A DNA stretch of 64,000 nt from CAYYFX01 sp046330135 (GTDB taxonomy: Bacteria; ARS69), in contig JAXLTI010000003.1 of NCBI GenBank assembly GCA_046330135.1, positions 372,001-436,000 on the forward strand. The letters are read 5' to 3'. Below are positions 9,247 through 17,023 of this stretch, one piece after another. Under the pieces are notes generated by a model. It did not search any database, was not told where the DNA came from, and worked only from the letters and a program-made list of their open reading frames with translations. Position 1 is the first letter of the stretch. The number at the start of each line of letters is the position of its first letter. The position numbers and the translations under genes are program-made.

Positions 9247-9782
9247 CCGTCCAGCTCCCGGATCTTCTGCACGCGGCGAAGGTGCCGCCCGCCGCCGTGC
9301 GGCGTGGCGAGAAAGAGCGCGACCATCCGTCGCGCGAGCGTGGCGGGCACCACCTTCGCGCCGAGCGCCAGCACGTTCGCGTCGTTGTGCTCGCGGCTGT
9401 TGAGGGTGGTGGCCACGTCGTGGCAGACGGCGCAGCGCACCCCCGCGACCTTGTTCGCCGCCATGGACGAGCCGATTCCCACGGTGTCCACGACGATCCC
9501 CGCCTCGCACTTCCCGTCGCGCACCTGCTCCGCGACGCGCGCGGCGAAGTCCGGGTAGTCGCAGGACTCGGTGCCGCTCGTGCCGCAGTCCACGACCGCG
9601 TACCTCTTCGCCTCGAGGAAGTGCTTGAGATCCTCCTTGAGCGCGAAGCCCCCGTGGTCCGCGCCGACCGCAACGCGACGCGGCGGCCAGTCCGCGGGCA
9701 CGGCCGCCTTCACGGAAGGCCGCGCCCGCTCCACGCCGTCGAGGACGCGCCGCACGATCTCCGCGACCACGGCGTCGCTCAT
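9243..9782 (-). CDS. RpiB/LacAB-family sugar-phosphate isomerase, divergent active site
   Basis: RpiB fold with GADHGGFALKEDL (Asp-His of the active site), SCDYPDFA, SREHNDANVLALG and GGRHLRR. In canonical RpiB the catalytic Cys lies in a CGTG loop. Here the aligned stretch is VVDTVGIGSSMAANK, so Asp replaces Cys and the following Gly-Thr becomes Thr-Val. The 179-residue protein also carries a 30-40 residue N-terminal extension with the amphipathic helix AVVAEIVRRVLDGVERA, like the one on the adjacent DeoC. Substrate may be ribose- or deoxyribose-5-phosphate or another sugar phosphate. It overlaps cdd and deoC by 4 nt on each side. Confidence 0.85.
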   Translation of the reverse strand: MSDAVVAEIVRRVLDGVERARPSVKAAVPADWPPRRVAVGADHGGFALKEDLKHFLEAKRYAVVDCGTSGTESCDYPDFAARVAEQVRDGKCEAGIVVDTVGIGSSMAANKVAGVRCAVCHDVATTLNSREHNDANVLALGAKVVPATLARRMVALFLATPHGGGRHLRRVQKIRELDG

Positions 9783-10189
9783 CGCTTGCCGCCTCCGAAC
9801 GCGTGCGGCAGGAGCGCCTCGAGCGTGGAGCGGACGAGGCCCTCCGGCCCGTCCACGAGGACCGGGAGCGAGGGCGGGGCGAATTCGTGGAGGACCTGCC
9901 GGCAGGCGCCGCACGGCCACGGCATGGCGCCGGTCGGCGCATGCACGCACACGGCCTCGATCGGGGAGTCCGCGGAGACGAGGCCGCGCGCGACCGCCGC
10001 GAAGACCGCCGTCCGCTCGGCGCACATCGACAGCCCGTAGGATGCGTTCTCGACGTTGCAGCCGGCGACGATCTCGCCCGAGCGCGTCCGGATGGCGGCG
10101 CCGACCCGATAGACGGAGTAGGGAGCGTAGGCGCGCCGCGCCGCGGCGCGGGCGGCGTCCACCAGCTCCCGGGCGGCCTCGTCGCTCAT
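9779..10189 (-). CDS. cdd: cytidine deaminase
   Basis: Deaminates cytidine or deoxycytidine to (deoxy)uridine, feeding the neighbouring nucleoside phosphorylase. The 136-residue homotetrameric-type enzyme has the zinc motif CAE in SYGLSMCAERTAVFAA and PCGACRQVL. The N-terminus (APYSVYRVGAAI) is typical. Start ATG 10189; the stop overlaps the rpiB-like start by 4 nt, and deoB ends 24 nt upstream. Confidence 0.95.
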   Translation of the reverse strand: MSDEAARELVDAARAAARRAYAPYSVYRVGAAIRTRSGEIVAGCNVENASYGLSMCAERTAVFAAVARGLVSADSPIEAVCVHAPTGAMPWPCGACRQVLHEFAPPSLPVLVDGPEGLVRSTLEALLPHAFGGGKR

Positions 10190-10212
10190 GGCGGCATTCT
10201 CCGCCGTCCCCT

Positions 10213-11382
10213 TCAGGAGGGCAAGCCCGCGAGGAACGACGTCCCCGCGGCCGGGCGCTCCAGCCCGAACATCTCCGCGATCGTGGCGGCGACGTCGGCG
10301 AACGTCGCGCGCGTGCCGAGCGCTCGCCCCTCGCCGCCGCTCCAGGCGAGCAGCGGGACCTCCTCGCGCGAGTGGTCGGTCGAGGGCGTCGTCGGGTCGT
10401 TGCCGTGGTCCGCCGTGAAGAGGAGCAGCGTGTCCCGCCCGGCTGCCGCGAGGAGATCCGGCACGCGCGCATCCAGCTCCTGGAGCGCGCCCGCCATGCC
10501 GTGCGGGTCGTTGCGGTGGCCGAAGCTCTGGTCGAACTCGATGAGGTTCGTGAACACGAGGCCCTGCGACATCGAGCGCAGCGCGTCGACGGTGGCGTCG
10601 ACGCACGCGGGGTGCGGCAGCACGTGCACGGAGCGCGTGACGCCGCGGCTCGCGAAGATGTCGTCGATCTTCCCTACCGCCACGACTTCGCGACCGGAGG
10701 ACCGGACCGCGTCGAGGAGCGTGACGCCTTCCGGCTCACGCGAGAAGTCCCGTCGCCGCAACGTGCGCGCGTAGGCGCCGGGCGGCCCCGCGAAGGGCCG
10801 GGCGATGACACGGCCCACCGCGAAGGGCCCCGCGAGCGCCCTCCGCATCTCGCGGCAGACGCGATAGAGCTCCTCCACCGGCACGGTCTCCTCGTGCGCC
10901 GCGATCTGGAAGACCGAGTCCGCGGACGTGTAGACGATCATCCGCCCCGTGCGCTGATGCTCCTCGCCGAGCCGCTGGATGATCTCCGTGCCGGACGCCA
11001 CGACGTTGCCGAGCCCGGGACGGCCGGCGACCTCCGCGAAGCGCGCCATGACGGTCTCCGGGAAGCCGTCCGGAAACGTCGGCATGGCCTGGCGGAGCAC
11101 GACTCCCGCCATCTCCCAGTGCCCGCTCGTGGTGTCCTTGCCGGCCGCCGTCTCGCGCATCCGTCCCCACGACGCGCGCGGGCGCGCGGAGGGGGGCACG
11201 CCCCGGACCGTGGCCGCATTGCCGAGGCCGAGGGAGGCGAAGTTCGGCAGCGCGAGCCCGCCCACCGCGCGCGCCGTGTTGCCGAGAGTGTCCGAGCCCT
11301 CGTCCCCGAAGGCGGCGGCGTCGGGCGCTCCCCCGCAACCCACGCCGTCCAGCACCACGATGGCGGCCTTCGTGAGCGGCAC
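10213..11382 (-). CDS. deoB: phosphopentomutase
   Basis: Interconverts (deoxy)ribose-1- and -5-phosphate, connecting the nucleoside phosphorylase to DeoC. The 389 residues match DeoB. Alkaline-phosphatase-fold metal motifs are visible: VLDGVGCGGAPDA, GSDTLGNTA, KDTTSGHWEMAG and LLFTADHGNDPTTPSTDH. GTG 11382 is chosen because it begins the family N-terminus (PLTKAAIVVLDGVG); the alr stop ends 1 nt before it, indicating translational coupling. Confidence 0.95.
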   Translation of the reverse strand: MPLTKAAIVVLDGVGCGGAPDAAAFGDEGSDTLGNTARAVGGLALPNFASLGLGNAATVRGVPPSARPRASWGRMRETAAGKDTTSGHWEMAGVVLRQAMPTFPDGFPETVMARFAEVAGRPGLGNVVASGTEIIQRLGEEHQRTGRMIVYTSADSVFQIAAHEETVPVEELYRVCREMRRALAGPFAVGRVIARPFAGPPGAYARTLRRRDFSREPEGVTLLDAVRSSGREVVAVGKIDDIFASRGVTRSVHVLPHPACVDATVDALRSMSQGLVFTNLIEFDQSFGHRNDPHGMAGALQELDARVPDLLAAAGRDTLLLFTADHGNDPTTPSTDHSREEVPLLAWSGGEGRALGTRATFADVAATIAEMFGLERPAAGTSFLAGLPS

Positions 11383-11383
11383 G

Positions 11384-12574
11384 TCAGCGCGTCCCGCCGC
11401 GACGCGGCGCGCGCTCGTGACCGAGCAGCGTGCGTTGCCCGACCTTCCGGCCCACGCGGGTGTAGACGCGCGGCACACGCCGCCCGATGCCGATCAGCAT
11501 CTCGTACACGATGGTACCGGAGAGCGCCGCGAGGTCGTTCACGCGGATCTCCTCGTCCCCCGAGCGGCCGAAGAGCACCACTTCGTCCCCCAAGCGCGCT
11601 TCCGGCACGCCGCGGAGATCGAAGACGGTGGTGTCCATCGTCACGCGCCCGAGGATGGGCACGCGCCGCCCGCGCAGCAGGGCGTAGCCCCGCCCCGAGA
11701 GGGCCCACGGATAGCCGTGGCCGTATCCGACCGCCGCGGTCCCCACGCGCATGCGCTCGGGCGTGATGAAGTCCCCGCCGTAGCTGACGGGGTGTCCTTC
11801 GGGCATCTCGCGGATGTGGACGAGCCGCGTGGCGAAGCGCATCACGGGCCGGATCCCCGGAGGCGGCGCGACCGCCTCGGAGGCCGACACACCGTAGGCG
11901 AGGATGCCCGGGCGCACCATGTCGAGACGCGTGGACGGATGCAGCGCGATCGCCGCGGAGTTCGCCGCGTGGAGGATTCCCGGATCCGTTCCGGCCGCCT
12001 TCACGGCGCGCGCGACCTCGCGGAAGTCCGCGATCTGCCGCTCGACCATCGCACGGCCGTCGAGGGAGTCCGCGCGCGGGAAGTGCGTGAAGAGCCCGGC
12101 GAGCGAGAGGCTCGGAAGCGCGGCGACCGTGCCGCAGAACGCGGCCGCGTCCTCGGGGGCGACGCCGGAGCGCCCCATGCCCGTGTCGATCTCCACCTGG
12201 ACCGGAGTGTCCACGCCGCGCGCGAGCGACGCCTCGCTCAGCGCGCGCGCCGACTCGAGGTTGCCGACGGTCGCGATGAGCCGGTTCTCCACGATGCCGC
12301 GCGCCTCGCCGGGCAACGTGGGCGAGAGAATGACGATGGGGAGCGCGATGCCGTGGGCGCGCAGCTCCAAGCCCTCGTCCAGCGTGGCCACCCCGACCGA
12401 GTGGACGCCCTCCTCCTCCGCGACCTGCGCGATCTGCGGCGCCCCGTGGCCGTACGCGTCCGCCTTCACCACGAGGTGAATGCGCACGCCGGGCCCGACC
12501 AACTCGCGGATCGCCCGAAGATTCGACGCGAAGACGTCGAGATCCACCTCCACCCAGGCACTCAAGCTGTCCAT
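11384..12574 (-). CDS. alr: alanine racemase
   Basis: PLP-dependent interconversion of L- and D-alanine for peptidoglycan, 396 residues. The PLP lysine is in VVKADAYGHGA and the catalytic tyrosine in VSYGGDF. TGMGRSG and LFTHFPRAD are also family-like. ATG 12574 follows GGGAGGGAG. First gene of the operon with the deoxynucleoside genes, an unusual partner; a promoter lies 30 nt upstream. Confidence 0.95.
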   Translation of the reverse strand: MDSLSAWVEVDLDVFASNLRAIRELVGPGVRIHLVVKADAYGHGAPQIAQVAEEEGVHSVGVATLDEGLELRAHGIALPIVILSPTLPGEARGIVENRLIATVGNLESARALSEASLARGVDTPVQVEIDTGMGRSGVAPEDAAAFCGTVAALPSLSLAGLFTHFPRADSLDGRAMVERQIADFREVARAVKAAGTDPGILHAANSAAIALHPSTRLDMVRPGILAYGVSASEAVAPPPGIRPVMRFATRLVHIREMPEGHPVSYGGDFITPERMRVGTAAVGYGHGYPWALSGRGYALLRGRRVPILGRVTMDTTVFDLRGVPEARLGDEVVLFGRSGDEEIRVNDLAALSGTIVYEMLIGIGRRVPRVYTRVGRKVGQRTLLGHERAPRRGGTR

Positions 12575-12603
12575 CGTCTCCCTCCCCGCCACGACGTCGC
12601 GCG

Positions 12604-12632
12604 AGAATAGGAGAGCCCCACGCGAGCGGCAA
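12604..12632 (-). promoter_or_regulatory. promoter of the alr-deo operon
   Basis: On the minus strand TTGCCG (12632-12627), a 17-nt spacer and TATTCT (12609-12604). Predicted start about 12597, leaving a leader of roughly 23 nt with the GGGAGGGAG ribosome binding site. Confidence 0.5.
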
Positions 12633-12741
12633 GAGTCGCTCCCGGCCCCGGGCGGAACGCGCGGACGCATCCTCCGGCGCCTCGAGAGGAACGCGCGGAC
12701 GCGACGTGCCGCCGCGGCGGGCGGGCCGGGTGCGCCGGCCC

Positions 12742-12770
12742 TTGATGGGACGCGCCGCGACCGTTAGCCT
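12742..12770 (+). promoter_or_regulatory. possible mazG promoter
   Basis: TTGATG (12742-12747), 17 nt, then TAGCCT (12765-12770), about 40 nt before mazG. The -10 is imperfect but resembles the carA promoter (TAGCCT). Confidence 0.3.
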
Positions 12771-12808
12771 TCCCCGTTTCCCGCCCGACTCACGCGAGAG
12801 GAGGCGCC

Positions 12809-13633
12809 ATGCCCGTCGAGGCGTTCGCACGGCTGCTGGAGCTCGAGAAGCGACTGCGCGGTCCCGGCGGCTGTCCCTGGGACGCCGAGCAGACGATCGA
12901 GACCCTGAAGCCGAATCTCCTGGAGGAGACCTACGAGGTCCTCGAGGCGCACTCCTCGGGCGACGTGGCCGCGTTCCGCGAAGAGCTGGGCGACCTCTTC
13001 TACGTCCTGCTCTTCGTGGCGCTCGTCGCCGAGCAGGACGGGCTCTTCACGATCCAGGAGCTTCTCACCGAGGCGCACGACAAGATCTATCGCCGGCACC
13101 CGCACGTGTTCGGAGACGCGGCGGCCGCGAGCGCCGGCGACGCGAAGCGCGTCTGGGAAGAGGTCAAGCGCGGCGAGGGCAAGCCCGACCGCGAGTCCGC
13201 GCTGGACGGCATCCCGCACAGCCTCCCGGCGCTGCTGCGGGCGCGCCGCGTGCAGGAGCGCGCCGCCGCCATCGGCTTCGACTGGGACCGCCCCGAGCCG
13301 GTCTTCGCGAAGATCGAAGAGGAGATGGACGAGACGCGGCAGAGCTGGAACGCCGGGGACACGGCGCACGCCGTCGAGGAGCTCGGCGACGTCCTGTTCG
13401 CGGTGGTGAACCTGCTGCGCTTCCTCAACCGCAACCCCGAGGAAGTGCTCGTCGGGACGATCAAGAAGTTCGAGCGCCGCTTCCGCGAGGTGGAGAAGGC
13501 GATGCTCGCGGAGGGCCGCGCCATGACGCTCGCGGAGATGGACCAGGTGTGGGAGCGGGCGAAGGAGTCCGAGCGTCGCGCGGCCGGCGAGTCCGGCGCC
13601 GCGCCGCCGAGGGAGCCGGGCGCGCCGCGCTGA
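12809..13633 (+). CDS. mazG: nucleoside triphosphate pyrophosphohydrolase MazG
   Basis: Hydrolyses (d)NTPs to monophosphates and pyrophosphate. The 274-residue protein has two tandem MazG domains. The first has LRGPGGCPWDAEQT and EETYEVLEAHSSGD with EELGDLFYVLLF. The second has EEEMDETRQSWNAGD and EELGDVLFAVVNLLRF. These EExxE...ExxD sites bind magnesium. ATG 12809 follows GAGAGGAGG. It is transcribed divergently from alr. The C-terminal tail is Ala/Pro-rich. Confidence 0.94.
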   Translation: MPVEAFARLLELEKRLRGPGGCPWDAEQTIETLKPNLLEETYEVLEAHSSGDVAAFREELGDLFYVLLFVALVAEQDGLFTIQELLTEAHDKIYRRHPHVFGDAAAASAGDAKRVWEEVKRGEGKPDRESALDGIPHSLPALLRARRVQERAAAIGFDWDRPEPVFAKIEEEMDETRQSWNAGDTAHAVEELGDVLFAVVNLLRFLNRNPEEVLVGTIKKFERRFREVEKAMLAEGRAMTLAEMDQVWERAKESERRAAGESGAAPPREPGAPR

Positions 13634-13651
13634 GGGAGCCGCACCACGAGC

Positions 13652-15208
13652 CTAGTGCGGCGGCTCCGCGGGAGGCGACGCGGGCGCCGCCGGCGCTTCC
13701 GTGCGCACGACCTCCGCGCGCGGCACGGGCGCCGACACCGTCTGCGCGGCGGCGTCCGCCTTCACGCCGCTCGCATGCACGCGCTCGGGATCCACGCCGG
13801 CCGCCACGAGGAAGGCCTTCAGGTACTCCGCACGCAGGGCGGCGAGCCCCAGCCGCCCCTTCACCTCCGCCGCCGGCTCGTCCGAGACGACGCGGATCTC
13901 CACCGACATCGCGGGATCGCGACGCATCGCTTCGGCGAGCTGGTTGAGATCGAAGTACGAAGTGGGCTTCGGCGCGACCGCGGCACCCTCCCACGCGACC
14001 CGGGTCAGCCGCTCCGGCGGCGAGGTCGGGGCCGGGATGACGGGCGCCGCCGCGGCGATCTTGGTTGCCGGCTCGGCCTGGGGCGACGAGCCCGCCGTCC
14101 TCGGCGCGTTCGGGCCTTCGGTCGTGGGCGCAGCCGGCGTCGCCTTCGGCTCCACCGCGCTCCCCGCGCGCTCCCCCGGGACAACCGCGGACGGGCCGGC
14201 GCCGCTCTTCGCTTCGCGTGCGGAGCCCGCCGGACCGGGCGCCGACTCCGCTTCCGGGGGCCCGCGCCGGCTCGACTCCCCGAGCCCGCCGCCGCGCTCG
14301 TCCGCGCCGCGATGCGACCACGCGATCGCGAACCCGAGCTGCCAGTTCGGATAGAGATCCTCGGCCGGCTTGTAGCGCGTGGTGGCGGGGTCGTCCGAAG
14401 CGAGCGTGATCTTGCTGGCGAGGAGGATGGAGAGCGAGCGGGACAGCGCGAAGCGGAAGCCCGGCGTGAGGAAGATCGGCGACTCCGAGAACGCGAGGTT
14501 GTCGTTCTGGATCTGGTCGAGGAGGAGCTCGGCGAAGAGCGTGGCGCGGCGTCCCGACAGCTCGAGCGCGGCGCGCGCGTCGATGCGGTCGCGATCCGTG
14601 GCCGGGTAGACGGGCTCCAGGAAGTAGAGCGGCCACCCCTCGAAGCCTCGGCCGCGCTCGTCGCCGCCCCGTCGCCAGCCCGCGTTCAGGTGGAGGCTCG
14701 CGCTCGTGGCGGAGCTGGGCTCGGGCAGCCGGATCGTGAGCAGGGCGGTGATCGCGGGGTCGGCCGAGCCGGTCGAGAAGCCGCGCGGGCGATTGCCCCA
14801 CGGCAGGCTCGTCTCGACGGCGAGCCCCGGCACGAAGCGCCCCCGGCCCGTGCTCACCTTCGCGCCCACGCGGCCGTCGCGGAGGGAGTACGCGCGGTAG
14901 CCCGCCGAGTCGATGGAGAGCATCGCCGCTCCGAAGCTGCCCCAGACCTCGCCGAAGCCCAGCGCGCCGACGTCCACTTGCAGCGCGCCGTCGACGACCT
15001 TCACGTCGTTGCGACCGATCCCGTTCGACTCGGTGGCGCCGTAGCCCGCGCCCGAGATTTGCACGTCGACGGATCCCGACGCGGGCACGTCGGCCGACCG
15101 GACGTCGAACAGGCCGCGCCCGCCCGCCGCCGACGCGTACGCGTGCGCGCCGGTCGGCGCGGACGCGAGCGAGAGCGCCCCGAGGAGCACACCGCAACGT
15201 CGCGTCAC
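13652..15208 (-). CDS. outer membrane beta-barrel protein with Ala/Pro linker and OmpA-like C-terminus
   Basis: 518-residue exported protein. Signal peptide about residues 1-24 (LLGALSLASAPTGAHA). Residues about 25-300 look like an outer-membrane beta barrel with alternating short strands (VQISGAGYG, LHLNAGWRR, PGFRFALSRSLSILLAS). A disordered Ala/Pro/Glu-rich linker follows (about 300-400). The last 100 residues resemble a divergent OmpA peptidoglycan-associated domain (YFDLNQLAEAMRRDPAMSV, GLAALRAEYLKAFLVAAGVD). Starts with GTG 15208, overlapping the DUF1844 stop by 4 nt, in the serS operon. Function unknown; possibly anchors the outer membrane to the wall. Confidence 0.7.
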   Translation of the reverse strand: MTRRCGVLLGALSLASAPTGAHAYASAAGGRGLFDVRSADVPASGSVDVQISGAGYGATESNGIGRNDVKVVDGALQVDVGALGFGEVWGSFGAAMLSIDSAGYRAYSLRDGRVGAKVSTGRGRFVPGLAVETSLPWGNRPRGFSTGSADPAITALLTIRLPEPSSATSASLHLNAGWRRGGDERGRGFEGWPLYFLEPVYPATDRDRIDARAALELSGRRATLFAELLLDQIQNDNLAFSESPIFLTPGFRFALSRSLSILLASKITLASDDPATTRYKPAEDLYPNWQLGFAIAWSHRGADERGGGLGESSRRGPPEAESAPGPAGSAREAKSGAGPSAVVPGERAGSAVEPKATPAAPTTEGPNAPRTAGSSPQAEPATKIAAAAPVIPAPTSPPERLTRVAWEGAAVAPKPTSYFDLNQLAEAMRRDPAMSVEIRVVSDEPAAEVKGRLGLAALRAEYLKAFLVAAGVDPERVHASGVKADAAAQTVSAPVPRAEVVRTEAPAAPASPPAEPPH

Positions 15209-15534
15209 TTCGGCGACTCCTCCGGGGGCGGCTTCGCCGCGGTCTCCACGCCGGGCCCCGCCTCCGCTGCCGCGGGCGGCGCCGCGCCCGCCGGCGTCTT
15301 CACGGCCTCGAGGTGGAGCCCGTACAGCACGTCGTCGAGAAACGCGGCCTCTTCGGCATCGAGGTTGCCCTTCGTCTTCGACTTCAGCGCCTCGATCGAG
15401 TCGATGAGCCCCCGCGCCTCGAGGCGGCGTCCCTCGTGAAGGAGGCTCAGGGACATCTCCCGCAGGAGCAGCACGAGCGCGATGAAGCTGGTGCGATGCT
15501 TGTCGTCCGCCGCGGGAGGGGTGGGCTCGCTCAT
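15205..15534 (-). CDS. DUF1844 family protein
   Basis: 109-residue cytoplasmic protein of unknown function. The recognisable DUF1844 core is LIDSIEALKSKTKGNLDAEE, followed by FLDDVLYGLHLEAV. A Pro/Ala-rich tail follows (about residues 80-109). ATG 15534 overlaps the serS stop by 4 nt and its own stop overlaps the next gene, so it is translationally coupled on both sides. Confidence 0.75.
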   Translation of the reverse strand: MSEPTPPAADDKHRTSFIALVLLLREMSLSLLHEGRRLEARGLIDSIEALKSKTKGNLDAEEAAFLDDVLYGLHLEAVKTPAGAAPPAAAEAGPGVETAAKPPPEESPK

Positions 15535-16823
15535 CGACTCACGCCCTGGGCCTGCGGGGCCGGGATCTCCGTGCTGCCGACGTAGCGCTGGAGCGCCTCC
15601 GGAATCGCGATCGAGCCGTCGGCGCGCTGGTAATGCTCCAGGAGCGCGATGAACGTGCGCGGCGTGGCCAGCGCGGAGCCGTTGAGCGTGTGCACGAGCG
15701 CGACCTTGCCGTCTTCGCCTCGATAGCGGATCCGCATGCGTCGCGCCTGGAAGTCCCGGAAATTCGAGCACGAGCTGACCTCGAGCCACCGCTCCTGCCC
15801 CGGCGCCCAGACCTCGAGGTCGTACTTCTTCGCCTGCGTGAAGCCCATGTCGCCCGTGCACATGAAGAGGACGCGGTACTTGAGGCCCAGCGCCGCCACG
15901 GCGCTCTCCGCGTCGCCGACGAGGTCTTCGAGCTCGTCGTCGGAGGTCTCGGGCGCCACGAACTTCACCAGCTCCACTTTGTTGAACTGATGCACGCGAT
16001 TGAGTCCGCGTACGTCGCGGCCGTGCGAGCCCGCCTCGCGGCGGAAGTTGGGCGTGTACGCCGCGTAGCGGATCGGCAACGCCTCGCGCGCGAGGATCTC
16101 GTCGCGATGCAGATTGGTCACCGGCACTTCCGCGGTGGGGACGAGATACAGGTCGTCACGGGTGACGACGTACATCTGGTCCTCCTTGTCCGGGAGCTGA
16201 CCCGTGCCGGTGGCGCTGTCCGCGTTCACGACGATCGGCGGGAAGATCTCCCGGTACTTGCCGTTCGCGGTGTGCCGGTCCAGGAAGAAGCTCACGAGCG
16301 AGCGCTCGAGGCGCGCGCCGAAGCCCTTGTAGACCGGGAAGCCCGAGCCCGCCACCTTCACGCCTCGCTCGAAGTCCAGGATGTCGAGCGCCTCGCCCAG
16401 CTCCCAATGCGGCCTCGGCTTGAAGGGGAAGGACGGCGCCGTGCCGCGCTCCCGCACGACGACGTTGTCGGCGGGCGTCTTCCCGAGCGGCACGGAGGCA
16501 TCCGGCAGGTTCGGGACCTGGAGCAGGGCGGCGTGCAGCCGCGCCTCCACGTCCTTGACCTCTCCCTCCAGCCGCTGGATGCGCTCGCCCACGGCGCGCA
16601 CGTCGGCGGAGAGCGCCGCGACGTCCTCCCCCGCCTTCTTTCGCGCGCCGATCTCCTTCGAGCGGACGTTGCGCTCTCGCTGGAGCTCCTCCGTTTCGCG
16701 GAGCAGCCGGCGTCGCGACTCGTCCAGGGCGAGGATCGCGTCCAGGTCGACGGGGATCCCCTTCGCCTCGCAACCGGCGCGGACGCGCTCGGTCTCTTCA
16801 CGGATGAGTCGGATGTCCAGCAC
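15531..16823 (-). CDS. serS: seryl-tRNA synthetase
   Basis: Class II synthetase of 430 residues that charges tRNA-Ser and tRNA-Sec if present. The N-terminal long coiled-coil arm (about residues 25-105) is followed by the catalytic core. Motif 2 is FRREAGSHGRDVRGLNRVHQ, and the motif 3 region has GSALATPRTFIALLEHYQ; SCSNFRDFQARRMRIRYR is also typical. GTG 16823 fits the family N-terminus (LDIRLIREETERVRAG). First gene of a unit with DUF1844 and the outer membrane protein. Confidence 0.96.
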   Translation of the reverse strand: MLDIRLIREETERVRAGCEAKGIPVDLDAILALDESRRRLLRETEELQRERNVRSKEIGARKKAGEDVAALSADVRAVGERIQRLEGEVKDVEARLHAALLQVPNLPDASVPLGKTPADNVVVRERGTAPSFPFKPRPHWELGEALDILDFERGVKVAGSGFPVYKGFGARLERSLVSFFLDRHTANGKYREIFPPIVVNADSATGTGQLPDKEDQMYVVTRDDLYLVPTAEVPVTNLHRDEILAREALPIRYAAYTPNFRREAGSHGRDVRGLNRVHQFNKVELVKFVAPETSDDELEDLVGDAESAVAALGLKYRVLFMCTGDMGFTQAKKYDLEVWAPGQERWLEVSSCSNFRDFQARRMRIRYRGEDGKVALVHTLNGSALATPRTFIALLEHYQRADGSIAIPEALQRYVGSTEIPAPQAQGVSR

Positions 16824-16946
16824 GGTTTCCGGTCCTCGGTGACGGGAGGGACGGAGAGTAACCCGGACCGCCCCCCCGGACAACGACACGGGACTCGCCG
16901 AGCGAACACCCGGCCGCGGGCCGGGGCCGGGGCGCCCGACCGCAGA

Positions 16947-16976
16947 GCGGGCCCCGACCCGAAGGCCGGGGCCCGC
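16947..16976 (-). terminator. strong GC hairpin after the porin gene
   Basis: A perfect 10-bp stem GCGGGCCCCG/CGGGGCCCGC with a 10-nt loop lies 48 nt downstream of the porin stop on the minus strand. No T-run follows, so it may be a terminator or an mRNA 3'-end stabiliser. Confidence 0.35.
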
Positions 16977-17023
16977 GTTCGCCGCCCGCGTGCGATCTCT
17001 CGCCGCGGGAACGGTGCGTCGAG

